Shown here: positions 16,175-25,190 of the stretch, in pieces | How the letters are laid out: the number at the start of each line of letters is the position of its first letter | Numbering within the stretch: position 1 is the first letter of the stretch | Assembly (NCBI RefSeq): GCF_003315205.1 | Contig: NZ_QNRR01000002.1 | Coordinates: 970,857-1,034,856 of the forward strand | Reading direction: 5' to 3' | DNA: 64,000 nucleotides | From: Roseimicrobium gellanilyticum | GTDB lineage: Bacteria > Verrucomicrobiota > Verrucomicrobiia > Verrucomicrobiales > Verrucomicrobiaceae | Translations under genes and position numbers: made by a program | The notes under the pieces: model-generated | What the model was told of the DNA's origin: nothing | What the model saw: the letters and a program-made list of their open reading frames with translations, nothing else | The model's database searches: none

Positions 16175-18619
16175 ATGCATCTCAAGAACGGAAACTCCCC
16201 CGACTCCGCGCCCCCTTCATCGGTCCATCCAGGTAGTGGCAAGACCACCATAGAGTTCAACGATCGCCTGCCAAGGCAGTTCCTCCTGGCTTCCATCATC
16301 TGGGGGGCGGTGGGCATGCTGGTGGGTGTCATCATCGCCTCACAGCTCACCCATTGGCGGATGAACTTTGACACGTCGTGGCTCACCTTTGGCCGCCTGC
16401 GTCCGCTGCACACCAATGCCGTCATCTTCGCCTTCGTGGGGAATATGATGTTCGCGGGCATCTACTACTCCACGCAGCGCTTGTGCAAGGTGCGCGTGGC
16501 CTCTGACTTGCTGGGGGCGATCCACTTCTGGGGATGGCAGCTCATCATCCTCGCGGCAGCCATCACACTTCCGCTGGGCTTGAGCCGTAGCAAGGAGTAC
16601 GCAGAACTCATCTGGCCCATCAATATCGCGGTCGCCCTCGTGTGGGTCATCTTTGCCATCAACTTTTTCTGGACCCTGGCGAAGCGTAACGAACCCTCGC
16701 TCTACGTCGCCATCTGGTTCTACATCGCGACTATCGTGACAGTGGCGATGCTCTACATCGTCAACCACCTGTCGATTCCCACATCGTGGACGCACAGCTA
16801 TCCCATCTTTGGCGGGGTACAGGATGCGCTGGTGCAGTGGTGGTATGGGCACAATGCGGTCGCGTTCTTCCTGACGACTCCGATTCTTGGCATCATGTAC
16901 TACTTCCTGCCGAAGGCAGCGGAGCGCCCGGTGTATTCCTACCGGTTGTCGATTGTGCACTTCTGGTCGCTGGTGTTTCTCTACATCTGGGCAGGCCCTC
17001 ACCATCTGCTGAACACTTCCCTGCCCCACTGGCTGCAACTTCTGGGTATGACCTTCAGCCTTATGCTGTGGGCGCCATCCTGGGGCGGAATGCTCAACGG
17101 CCTCCTCACCCTGCGCGGCGCCTGGGACAAGCTGCGTACGGATCCAGTCATCAAGTTCTTCGTCGCCGGGGTCACCTTCTACGGCATGGCCACGTTTGAG
17201 GGGCCGCTGCTTTCCATCCGTGCGGTAAATGCGCTCTCCCACTACTCAGACTGGACCATCGGTCACGTCCATGCGGGTGCGCTTGGGTGGAATGGTTTCA
17301 TGGCTGCAGGCATGTTCTACTGGATGGCGCCGCGTCTGTGGGGCACGAAGCTCTTTTCGAAGCAACTCGCGAACTACCACTTCTGGATTGGGCTCATCGG
17401 CATCCTTTTCTATGTGGCCTCCATGTGGATCTCGGGAGTGAGGCAGGGCCTGATGCTGAATGCCACGCGCAATGGCGGAACGGAGCTGGTGTATTCCCAG
17501 TTCCTCGACACGCTGGACGCCATCATGCCTCTCATGATGATGCGCACCCTGGGCGGCGGTCTCTTCCTCGTGGGTCATCTGCTCATGGTGTACAACATCT
17601 GGCGCACCATTCGCTCAGGCCACGCAGTGAATGAGACACGTGAAGTCTTCGTGGCGCGCACCGCCATGCAGGACCGCATGAAGTGGAAGGAAGTCTGGTA
17701 CAACGACCCTGTGCTGCTCACCGCCGGTGGGCTGGTGCTGATGATGGGCTGGTTCTTCCTGGAGAACTACGCCAACATGGGCGCACTGCTCAGCGGCGGC
17801 ATCCTCTTCTACATCGGCGCGCAACGCTTCCGCGCGAGCGGCGGCTCCTGGACCCAGTGGTATGAGCGACTGCTGGAGAACTACATGCCCTTCACCGTGC
17901 TCACGCTCATTGCTGTGGCCATCGGTGGCATGGTGCAGATTCTCCCCACAGTCACGGTCAACCGCGCGAAGAACGTGGAGGACCGGCTGCAAAAGCTCTA
18001 CACGCCGCTCGAGCTGGCCGGACGCGACATCTACGTGAGCGAGGGGTGCTACAATTGCCACTCCCAACAGATCCGCACCATGGTGCCGGACGTGCTCCGG
18101 TACGGCTCCCCCTCGCGCCTTGGTGAGAGCATCTATGACTTCCCCTTCCAGTGGGGCAGCAAGCGCACGGGACCAGACCTCGCCCGCGTGGGCGGGAAGT
18201 ATCCCAACATCTGGCACTACAATCACATGCTCAATCCAAGGAGCATCAATGCGAACTCGAACATGCCGAACTATGCGTTCATGTTCGACGCGAAGACGGA
18301 CACAAAGGCCCTGCCCAAGAAGCTGGCCGCGATGGTACGGCTGGGTGTGCCCTATCCCGCCATGACGGCGAATGAGATTCTGGAATCAGCACGCACGCAG
18401 GCAGTGCAGATTCGTGAAGACCTGGTGAAGGCCGGCGCGACGCCGAAACTCAGCGAAGAAAGCCAGCTCGTGGCGCTCATTGCCTACCTGCAAAAGCTCG
18501 GCCAGTCGGAAGCGGTGGAGGATGTGCCCGGGGTGGTGCCGCTCGCAGAGCGTGCCTTCCCTCTTTCACCTGACCTGCCTGACCGCAACAGACAGGCCAC
18601 CTCCACCGGAGCGCAGTAA
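16175..18619 (+). CDS. ccoNO: Fused cbb3-type cytochrome c oxidase subunits I and II (CcoN-CcoO)
   Basis: From the ATG at 16175 the protein is 814 residues. Residues about 30-480 are CcoN: the heme-copper ligands lie in WWYGHNAV (near 225), AGPHHLL (near 275) and TIGHVHAGALGWNG (near 365). Residues about 510-800 are CcoO, with one further membrane anchor and the c-type heme site CYNCHS near residue 625, plus distal Met candidates in NMPNYAFM. cbb3 oxidases reduce oxygen with high affinity and pump protons. Subunits I and II are separate in proteobacteria; the fusion occurs in several other phyla. An in-frame TTG at 16154 is less likely as the start. Confidence 0.95.
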   Translation: MHLKNGNSPDSAPPSSVHPGSGKTTIEFNDRLPRQFLLASIIWGAVGMLVGVIIASQLTHWRMNFDTSWLTFGRLRPLHTNAVIFAFVGNMMFAGIYYSTQRLCKVRVASDLLGAIHFWGWQLIILAAAITLPLGLSRSKEYAELIWPINIAVALVWVIFAINFFWTLAKRNEPSLYVAIWFYIATIVTVAMLYIVNHLSIPTSWTHSYPIFGGVQDALVQWWYGHNAVAFFLTTPILGIMYYFLPKAAERPVYSYRLSIVHFWSLVFLYIWAGPHHLLNTSLPHWLQLLGMTFSLMLWAPSWGGMLNGLLTLRGAWDKLRTDPVIKFFVAGVTFYGMATFEGPLLSIRAVNALSHYSDWTIGHVHAGALGWNGFMAAGMFYWMAPRLWGTKLFSKQLANYHFWIGLIGILFYVASMWISGVRQGLMLNATRNGGTELVYSQFLDTLDAIMPLMMMRTLGGGLFLVGHLLMVYNIWRTIRSGHAVNETREVFVARTAMQDRMKWKEVWYNDPVLLTAGGLVLMMGWFFLENYANMGALLSGGILFYIGAQRFRASGGSWTQWYERLLENYMPFTVLTLIAVAIGGMVQILPTVTVNRAKNVEDRLQKLYTPLELAGRDIYVSEGCYNCHSQQIRTMVPDVLRYGSPSRLGESIYDFPFQWGSKRTGPDLARVGGKYPNIWHYNHMLNPRSINANSNMPNYAFMFDAKTDTKALPKKLAAMVRLGVPYPAMTANEILESARTQAVQIREDLVKAGATPKLSEESQLVALIAYLQKLGQSEAVEDVPGVVPLAERAFPLSPDLPDRNRQATSTGAQ

Positions 18620-18637
18620 CCAATACCAACGACGACC

Positions 18638-18916
18638 ATGTTCCGCCGCGTCATCATTGAAGACTGGCACCAATACCTGCCGCTGATTGGCTTCGTGCTC
18701 ACCCTTGCGGTGTTCCTCGTCATGCTGCTTCGGGCTCTGCTCATGCGCCGTGAGCGCTGCCAGGCACTCGCCCAGCTCCCGCTTGAGGAGCCAGAATGGG
18801 CAGCACCGGCATCGCCCGCCATGCGGCCACCTTGCAACGGCCAGTGCGCTGAATGCCGCTGTGCTCGCGACAACCTGCTCTCAGCTCCCAAACCTCCCCT
18901 CACCGACCCATCATGA
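18638..18916 (+). CDS. Small membrane subunit in the CcoQ position
   Basis: The 92-residue protein has one membrane helix (LPLIGFVLTLAVFLVMLLRALLM) followed by a soluble tail with three Cys in PPCNGQCAECRCARD. It lies between ccoNO and ccoP, where ccoQ normally sits, and its stop overlaps the ccoP ATG (ATGA). CcoQ stabilises the complex but is poorly conserved. The Cys-rich tail is not a usual CcoQ feature and might bind a metal. Confidence 0.65.
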   Translation: MFRRVIIEDWHQYLPLIGFVLTLAVFLVMLLRALLMRRERCQALAQLPLEEPEWAAPASPAMRPPCNGQCAECRCARDNLLSAPKPPLTDPS

Positions 18917-19497
18917 GTGACGAATCAAAGCCCACCAACCCCGGAGAACCGGAACTCAGGCCTCACGAGTACGATGGGATCCAGGAGTACGACCAGAAGC
19001 TCCCCAACTGGTGGCTTTTCACCTTCTACATCGCCATCCTCTGGATGATCATTCACTGGCTGGCCTACTACCAGTTCCACCTCATCCCCACGGACGAGGA
19101 GAAGATTGGCCGGGCGATCCAGAAGATTGAGAACCAGCGCGCCGAGCAGCTCAGGAACATTGATGACACACGGCTCTGGACCATGTCGCAGGACCCGGCG
19201 GTCATCTCCGCTGGTGAAGCCACTTACAAGGCCACCTGTGTAGCCTGCCATGGTCCCGACCTCATGGGCAAAAAGAGCAATCCTCTCCTCCCCGGGCTCG
19301 CTCTCGCGGACAATGCCTGGAAACACGGTCACACTCCCACGGATGTGCTGAAGATTGTGCGTCGCGGCTCACCGGACGTGACCAAGGGCATGCCACCTTG
19401 GGAGCCGCAACTCGGCACCCAGCGCGTGGTCGAGGTGGTGGCCTATATCATGAGTCATCATAAAGAAGGAGAAGCTCATACCGAGGAAGTGAACTAA
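18913..19497 (+). CDS. ccoP: cbb3-type cytochrome c oxidase subunit III with a single heme c (CcoP)
   Basis: The 194-residue protein begins with the FixP/CcoP N-terminal segment (HEYDGIQEYDQKLPNWWLFTF), then one membrane helix, a charged helix and one cytochrome c domain. The heme site is CVACH at residues 109-113 and the probable axial Met is in KGMPPWEPQL. Classical CcoP has two heme c domains and about 300 residues; here only one is present. The ATG overlaps the stop of the preceding gene by four bases, implying coupled translation. Confidence 0.93.
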   Translation: MSDESKPTNPGEPELRPHEYDGIQEYDQKLPNWWLFTFYIAILWMIIHWLAYYQFHLIPTDEEKIGRAIQKIENQRAEQLRNIDDTRLWTMSQDPAVISAGEATYKATCVACHGPDLMGKKSNPLLPGLALADNAWKHGHTPTDVLKIVRRGSPDVTKGMPPWEPQLGTQRVVEVVAYIMSHHKEGEAHTEEVN

Positions 19498-19502
19498 CCA
19501 CC

Positions 19503-20921
19503 GTGAGTCAGCGTGCCCCCAACCTGACGAGCGTCACCACCATCAATGCGGACGGCTCGCATCGCTTCCTCCATCCCTCGGATGTAAAGGGTCGCTTCAC
19601 ACTGGCGCGGCGCCTTACGGCGCTGGTGCTCATCGCCGTGTATGTGGGACTGCCCTGGATACCCGTGAAGGGATTTCCAGCGGTATTCCTGGATGTCGCG
19701 AACCGCCGTTTTCACTTCTTTGGCTTCACGCTCGTGGCGCAGGACCTGTGGCTCGGATTCTTCCTGGTCACAGGGCTCGCCTTCGGCCTCTTCTACGTGA
19801 CCTCGCTCTTTGGTCGCTTGTGGTGCGGATGGACCTGTCCCTACACGGTCTTTCTTGAACACGTCTACCGCCGCGTGGAGCGCTTCATCGATGGTGATGC
19901 CGCGGCCCGCAAGAAGCTGGATGCTGCACCCTGGTCGTTCAGAAAGGTCCTGAGACGAGTCGCGAAGCACAGCATCTACCTCGCGCTGTCCGTGGCCATT
20001 GCGCACGTGTTTCTCAGCTATTTCGTTTCCATACCCCAGCTCTATGCGTGGATGCAGGGGCCGCCTTCCCAGCACCTGCTGGCCTTTGGTGTGGTGCTCT
20101 CTCTCACGACGGGGCTGTACTTTGCCTTCGCATGGTTCCGCGAGCAGTTCTGCATCATTCTTTGCCCATATGGGAGGCTGCAATCCGCACTGACAGATGA
20201 CCACACAGTGGTGATTGGCTATGACGAGAAACGCGGTGAGCCACGTGGCAAGGTGGGTGCACCTGGCGTGGGAGATTGCATCAACTGCATGCGCTGTGTG
20301 CAGGTGTGCCCGACCGGCATCGACATTCGCAATGGTCTGCAACTGGAGTGCATCGGCTGTGCTGCGTGTGTGGATGCGTGCGATGCCATCATGGCCAAGG
20401 TGGGGCGCGCACCGGGATTGGTGCGCTACGACTCCATGCAGGGCCTTTCTGGAAAGCGTACGCGCTACCTGCGGACCCGCACGCTGGTGTACACCGTCTT
20501 CGCCCTCATGGGTCTGCTTGCTGCAGGGGCAGCATTGTATTCATTGAAACCCGTGCGAGTGCTGGCCAAGCGCATCCCAGGCCAGCCTTTCTTTGTCTCC
20601 GAAGGGACGGTGAGGAATCAGTTCACGATTCGCATCATCAACAAGCAACATGGCCCAGCCCTGTTCCGCGTGGAGTTGGACAATGCTGATGCGCCAGAGG
20701 GGATGAGTCTGCTGGGCGCGGAGTCCGCGGTGGAAGTACCCTCACTCGATGAGGTGGAGAAGACGGTGATCCTGACCATTCCGCAAAAACAATATCAAGG
20801 ATCGCAACGGGTGCGCATCAACATCCACGAAACCGGCAATGGTGTGAAACTCAGCCAGGAAGTCGAATTCCTCGGGCCCGACCTCCGCTTCAGCACCCTT
20901 CCCCCGTCATCATCGCCATGA
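19503..20921 (+). CDS. ccoG: Cytochrome c oxidase accessory protein CcoG (4Fe-4S ferredoxin-type)
   Basis: The 472-residue protein starts at a GTG five bases after ccoP. It has several membrane helices in the first 250 residues, with CGWTCPYTVFLEH in an early loop. A two-cluster ferredoxin segment follows (CINCMRCVQVCP and CIGCAACVDACD), and an Ig-like periplasmic domain (FixG_C) ends the protein. CcoG is a cupric reductase that prepares copper for the oxidase. Its place in the cluster matches the ccoGHIS order of other bacteria. Confidence 0.93.
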   Translation: MSQRAPNLTSVTTINADGSHRFLHPSDVKGRFTLARRLTALVLIAVYVGLPWIPVKGFPAVFLDVANRRFHFFGFTLVAQDLWLGFFLVTGLAFGLFYVTSLFGRLWCGWTCPYTVFLEHVYRRVERFIDGDAAARKKLDAAPWSFRKVLRRVAKHSIYLALSVAIAHVFLSYFVSIPQLYAWMQGPPSQHLLAFGVVLSLTTGLYFAFAWFREQFCIILCPYGRLQSALTDDHTVVIGYDEKRGEPRGKVGAPGVGDCINCMRCVQVCPTGIDIRNGLQLECIGCAACVDACDAIMAKVGRAPGLVRYDSMQGLSGKRTRYLRTRTLVYTVFALMGLLAAGAALYSLKPVRVLAKRIPGQPFFVSEGTVRNQFTIRIINKQHGPALFRVELDNADAPEGMSLLGAESAVEVPSLDEVEKTVILTIPQKQYQGSQRVRINIHETGNGVKLSQEVEFLGPDLRFSTLPPSSSP

Positions 20922-21070
20922 AGAAGTATCTCGCAGAACGCCCGTGGATCTGGGTGGTGGTCAGCTTCGTCGTGCTCATCGGAGCGCTGGCTTCCTTTGT
21001 CACCACCGCGGTGAAGAACATGCCCGAAACGGTCTCTCTGACAGGAGGAGTGGAGCGTGCAAACCATTGA
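20918..21070 (+). CDS. 50-residue membrane protein in the CcoH position
   Basis: This short gene starts with an ATG overlapping the ccoG stop by four bases and encodes MKKYLAERPWIWVVVSF followed by a single membrane helix and a short polar tail. It ends at TGA 21068-21070. CcoH/FixH proteins are usually about 150 residues, with a periplasmic domain after the first helix; here only the anchor remains. The position between ccoG and the exporter gene, and tight overlaps on both sides, support it as a real gene. Whether it acts as CcoH is an inference. Confidence 0.65.
   Translation: MKKYLAERPWIWVVVSFVVLIGALASFVTTAVKNMPETVSLTGGVERANH
21041..21048 (+). promoter_or_regulatory. Ribosome-binding site that sets the GTG start of the exporter gene
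   Basis: ACAGGAGGAG lies inside the end of the 50-residue gene, eight to nine bases before the GTG at 21057. It supports the overlapping GTG start of the downstream gene over later candidates. Confidence 0.6.
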
Positions 21071-21746
21071 CAGCACTGCCGCCGCCTTCGTGGCCGGTCT
21101 GGTGACCAGTGTCCACTGTCTGGGCATGTGTGGCCCCATGGTGTGTGCCTGGTCGATCGGCAATGGGGGAAGCCCCCTGGCACGCCACCGCAATGCAGCG
21201 CTGTATCATGGGGCACGTATCCTGTCCTACACCACCCTCGGCGCCGTGGCGGGAGCGCTTGGCACACTTCCCCTGCGCTGGCTGGATGCGCATGGCGCTC
21301 GGGTGCTTCCCTGGCTGTTCGTCGTTGTGTTTCTGGCTGTCGCGCTCGGACTCGGCAAATGGCTGCCCAAGCCACTCATCCTCACCCGACCCACGGCGAA
21401 GCTGCGACTCGCGCTGGTCCGCGTGCCCATCGTGGCGAGGGCCGCACTGCTGGGCGCAGCCACACCATTGCTCCCCTGTGGACCGCTATATCTCATGCTC
21501 ACGCTGGCGATGGCCAACGGTTCCATGTCACGGGGCGCTCAATTCGCGGCGGCCTTCGGCCTTGGCACCCTGCCTTTGCTTTGGCTCGCCCAGACCCAGG
21601 TGCATTTGCTCGGGCCTAAATATGGCAGCCGCGCCTCTCAGTGGGTGCAGCGTGTACTCGCCCTGAGTGCGGCAACCATCATGGTGTGGAGGCTCCGCGG
21701 CACCTTCACCGGTGAACCGGAGGCGCTGTGCTGCCACAGCGACTGA
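21057..21746 (+). CDS. Sulfite exporter TauE/SafE-family (UreH/CcoA-neighbour type) membrane protein
   Basis: The 229-residue protein has about six membrane helices. The first carries AAFVAGLVTSVHCLGMCGPMVCAW and the fourth carries a matching LLGAATPLLPCGPLYLML, both with the Cys-Gly-Pro motif of the DsbD_2/SafE group. Such proteins are regularly encoded next to ccoI and ccoG. They are thought to move copper or reducing equivalents during oxidase assembly, though this is not proven. The GTG start overlaps the previous gene by 14 bases and has a strong AGGAGG upstream. The stop is one base before ccoI. Confidence 0.85.
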   Translation: MQTIDSTAAAFVAGLVTSVHCLGMCGPMVCAWSIGNGGSPLARHRNAALYHGARILSYTTLGAVAGALGTLPLRWLDAHGARVLPWLFVVVFLAVALGLGKWLPKPLILTRPTAKLRLALVRVPIVARAALLGAATPLLPCGPLYLMLTLAMANGSMSRGAQFAAAFGLGTLPLLWLAQTQVHLLGPKYGSRASQWVQRVLALSAATIMVWRLRGTFTGEPEALCCHSD

Positions 21747-21747
21747 C

Positions 21748-24204
21748 ATGAAGATGACCACACCAGAATCCATGTGCATCCACTGCGGCACCCCAGTACC
21801 CTCTACTGCAGCGGACTCACGCTTCTGCTGCACAGGGTGTGCCTATGTCCATGCGCTTCTTCAGGAAGAGGGATTGGAGAAATTTTACGAACTACGCGGA
21901 GAGCAGACACTCGTGCCGGTCTCCACGCAGGCGCTGCGCGATCAGGACTTTGAATGGCTTGCACAAGCCACCAGGGAAGCCGAGGAGAAAGCGCTGGCAG
22001 ACGCCACCGTCGCGCGCCTTCATCTTGGTGTGCAAGGCATGTCATGTCTCGGCTGCGTATGGCTCATGGAGCGCGTGCATCAGCAGCAGCCCGGCGCAGG
22101 CAGAATCACCATCCACGCCTCTCGGGGTGACCTGGAGGTGGAGTGGAACGTCGGAGCATTCGCGCCCATTGAATTCGCGAAACGTCTGCAACACTTCGGC
22201 TACCTGCTCGGTCCCTCTACAGGAATCGGCAAGGGCAAGCCCGCAGCCGATGATCTGGTGAGACGCATGGGATTGTGTGGAGCCTTCGCCATGAATGCCA
22301 TGGCCTTCACCCTGCCCACGTATCTCGGGATGTCGCGGAGCTTTGTCTTTGCCGAATGGTTTGACCTCGTGGCGGCGTGCTCGGCCACGCTGGCCCTCCT
22401 GCTGGGTGGCTCCTACTTTGCAGGGAAGAGCTGGCGCGCACTGCAACACGGTGTGCTGCATATTGATACACCTATCGCTCTTGGCATCGGCGCTGCCTGG
22501 CTTGGCGCCATGATTGGTTGGGCCACGGGAGTCGATGGCCTGAAGTACTTCGACTTTGTGGCCACCTTCATTTTTCTGATGCTCGTGGGCCGCTGGCTCC
22601 AGCAGTTCGCAGTAGAAAGGAACAGCCGCCGCATGCTGCAAGGAGCGGTGGTCGCGGACACCGTCATGGTATGCCATGCAGATGGCAGCACAGAGGCAAA
22701 GGCCATCCGAGACATCGCTGTGGGCGACTCCATCAGGCTGAAACCCGGTGAGCTGTGTCCCGTCCGCGCCCAACTGTCCTCTCCGCATGTAGGCATCAGC
22801 CTGGAGTGGATTAATGGAGAAAGTGCCGCCACCGAGCGCACTTCCGGCCAGCTCGTGCCCTCCGGTGCATTGGTGGTGAGTAACCGGCCCGTGGAAGTCG
22901 AGGTGCTCGAGAGCTGGGAGGGTTCCCTGCTCCAGCGGCTGGTCGCAAGCGATCGCCCTGAGCATGTTTTCTCACCGTTCGTTGGCGCCCTGCTCAAGTG
23001 GTATCTCGCGGTCGTAGTTCTCATCGGCATCGCAGGCGGCGCTGCGTGGCTTCTCATGGGTTCCAGCGTGGTGACGGCGCTACAGGTGATGATTTCCGTG
23101 TTCGTGGTCTCCTGCCCCTGTGCGCTGGGTGTGGCAGCGCCCTTCGCCGACGACCTGGCCAATGGATTGCTGCAACGTCTGGGCGTCTTCGTACGCACCG
23201 GGTTCCTGTGGCAGCGGCTTGTACGCGTGCGTAGTGTGCTTTTTGACAAGACCGGCACGCTCACTGCGGAGAATCCCACGCTCGAGAATCCAGAGGCACT
23301 GGACACCCTCGATCCAGCAAGTCGCCAGGCACTCAGTCAACTGGTACACGCCAGCCTGCATCCCATATCTCGCAGTATCTTTGATGCACTCGGTTCCTTC
23401 AACATTGCCTCCCAACAAGATGCCAGCCCGGCAGTGGAAGAGGTCGTCGGCATGGGATTGCTGTTGCAGGCCGAGCATGGCGCGACCTATGCGCTAGGAC
23501 GTCCAGGCTGGAAGGACGATGGTAACTATTCTGGCAACTCCGAAGATGTAGTCTTCAGCCGCGATGGCAAAAGACTGGCCGCATTCGCTTTTGAAGATCG
23601 CCTGCGCCCCTCCACGCGTGCCGCGATGGATCGCCTCAGACAATCCGGTCTAACCGTGCAACTACTGAGCGGTGACCGCCATGAGAAGGTGGCGCGTATT
23701 GCCGCGCAGCTTGGTCTCGAAGAATCCGCGTGGCATGCGGAGATGACGCCTGACCAGAAAGCGGCGTCGGTGAGGCAAGCAGGTGCGAGCCAGACCCTCT
23801 TCATCGGCGATGGCGCGAATGACAGCCTGGCCTTCGACGAGGCCCTGTGCGCAGGCTCACCGGTGACGGGCAAAAACTTCCTGGAGCGCAAGGCGGACTT
23901 TTACTTCCTGGGGAACAGCCTCCGCTTCCTCCCAGATCTCCTCTCCGTGGCGCATCGCCGCATGCTGGCCGTGAGGTGCGTCTTCACCTTCGCGCTGGTG
24001 TACAATGCGTCTGCGATCGCCCTTGCCCTTGCCGGCGTGATGAGCCCCCTGCTCGCGGCAGTGCTCATGCCTGCAAGCTCCGTGGTCACTCTGGGCATTG
24101 CACAACTGATGCTCGGGCAATGGGGCCGCAAGATGAAGGGTCAAGATAGGAAGACCGACCCGCAAACAGTGCGTGGCGCAAATGGCGAAGTAGCGCTATC
24201 CTAA
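21748..24204 (+). CDS. ccoI: Copper-transporting P-type ATPase for cbb3 oxidase assembly (CcoI)
   Basis: From the ATG at 21748 the protein is 818 residues. It begins with the Cys-rich module typical of CcoI (CIHCGTP...FCCTGCAYVH, residues 10-32), then an HMA domain with GMSCLGC near residue 100. Membrane helices start at about residue 180. The transport motif is CPC in VVSCPCALGVAAPF (near 455), the phosphorylation motif DKTGTLTAE (near 500) and the hinge FIGDGANDSLAF. CcoI (FixI) exports copper needed for the binuclear centre. It closes the cbb3 operon and is separated by 23 bases from a stress-protein gene. Confidence 0.93.
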   Translation: MKMTTPESMCIHCGTPVPSTAADSRFCCTGCAYVHALLQEEGLEKFYELRGEQTLVPVSTQALRDQDFEWLAQATREAEEKALADATVARLHLGVQGMSCLGCVWLMERVHQQQPGAGRITIHASRGDLEVEWNVGAFAPIEFAKRLQHFGYLLGPSTGIGKGKPAADDLVRRMGLCGAFAMNAMAFTLPTYLGMSRSFVFAEWFDLVAACSATLALLLGGSYFAGKSWRALQHGVLHIDTPIALGIGAAWLGAMIGWATGVDGLKYFDFVATFIFLMLVGRWLQQFAVERNSRRMLQGAVVADTVMVCHADGSTEAKAIRDIAVGDSIRLKPGELCPVRAQLSSPHVGISLEWINGESAATERTSGQLVPSGALVVSNRPVEVEVLESWEGSLLQRLVASDRPEHVFSPFVGALLKWYLAVVVLIGIAGGAAWLLMGSSVVTALQVMISVFVVSCPCALGVAAPFADDLANGLLQRLGVFVRTGFLWQRLVRVRSVLFDKTGTLTAENPTLENPEALDTLDPASRQALSQLVHASLHPISRSIFDALGSFNIASQQDASPAVEEVVGMGLLLQAEHGATYALGRPGWKDDGNYSGNSEDVVFSRDGKRLAAFAFEDRLRPSTRAAMDRLRQSGLTVQLLSGDRHEKVARIAAQLGLEESAWHAEMTPDQKAASVRQAGASQTLFIGDGANDSLAFDEALCAGSPVTGKNFLERKADFYFLGNSLRFLPDLLSVAHRRMLAVRCVFTFALVYNASAIALALAGVMSPLLAAVLMPASSVVTLGIAQLMLGQWGRKMKGQDRKTDPQTVRGANGEVALS

Positions 24205-24227
24205 GTTATTCCAAACCTTGCACGCCC

Positions 24228-25133
24228 ATGAATGCTGCATCTCAAATCCTGGTCGGAATTGACTTCTCTCCCTCCAGCCGCAACGCCCTACTCACCACCT
24301 TGCGACTTGCTAAAGCAAGAAAGGCAAAGGTAACCGCACTCCATGTGATGGATCCTGACCTCGCAGGCGCCATCAAGGCGGCCCACGGTTTCTCTGAAAC
24401 GTCACTGCATGCCTTCATGATCGAGCGTCTCCGTGCCTTCCTGGACGCACCGGATGCTGCCGTGGAACATTTGACGTTCGAATTCGATATCGGCCCTGAC
24501 TTCGTGACACTGATCCACTGGTGCAACAAGCTCAAGGCCGAGCTTCTCGTGCTGGGCTCACGTGGCCGCACTCACACCACGCACCAGATAGGCGCCATTG
24601 CCGCACGATGTGCACGACAAGCGCCTGCCGATGTACTGCTGGTGCGCGAAGACACGAAGCACCCCTTCCGCCACATCGTGGCCTGCGTGGACTTCTCCGA
24701 GACCTCGGCGAAAGCCGTGCGCCATGCGGCTGAAGTGGCCGATATCGAAGGCGGGAATCTGGATTGCCTTTTCATCAACCAGACTGCACTGGCCATGTCC
24801 CTGGACTATGCAGGCTATCTGCCCGCAGTAGAAATACCCGATACCACCAGTACAGAGCACTGGAAAGGTGAACTCGAAAGGTTCCGCGAGCCACTCATTC
24901 CTGCCCCGGTCGCGCCACGAGCCAAGGGCGTCGTACTCGAGCGTGTGAATGTCCGCGATGCCATCTATGAGCACATCAACACCACTGGAGCAGACCTGGT
25001 GGTGCTGGGCACGCGAGGTGTAACGAACCTGCGCACGCTGGTCATGGGCACCACGGCGGAGCGCATCATCACAAATTCACCCTGCTCCGTGCTCGCCGTG
25101 AAACCGGAGGGTTATGAGTTCCAGGCACACTGA
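24228..25133 (+). CDS. Tandem universal stress protein
   Basis: The 301-residue protein has two UspA domains (residues 5-145 and 150-295). The first ends in LGSRGRTHTTHQIGAIAARCARQ, a loop that departs from the ATP-binding consensus. The second ends in LGTRGVTNLRTLVMGTTAERIIT, which fits it well. It follows ccoI on the same strand by 23 bases and may be co-transcribed with the oxidase genes, linking it to low-oxygen conditions like the two Usp genes at 4324-6315. Confidence 0.9.
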   Translation: MNAASQILVGIDFSPSSRNALLTTLRLAKARKAKVTALHVMDPDLAGAIKAAHGFSETSLHAFMIERLRAFLDAPDAAVEHLTFEFDIGPDFVTLIHWCNKLKAELLVLGSRGRTHTTHQIGAIAARCARQAPADVLLVREDTKHPFRHIVACVDFSETSAKAVRHAAEVADIEGGNLDCLFINQTALAMSLDYAGYLPAVEIPDTTSTEHWKGELERFREPLIPAPVAPRAKGVVLERVNVRDAIYEHINTTGADLVVLGTRGVTNLRTLVMGTTAERIITNSPCSVLAVKPEGYEFQAH

Positions 25134-25190
25134 GAGTCCCCTCCGCACCGCACCTCTTGCGCTGCATCCATCCGCAGGCAAAATGATGTC

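Noticed and set aside
22042-23306. Two long antisense frames within ccoI
   Set aside because: They lie opposite a gene with complete P-type ATPase motifs. Their composition is that of shadow frames.
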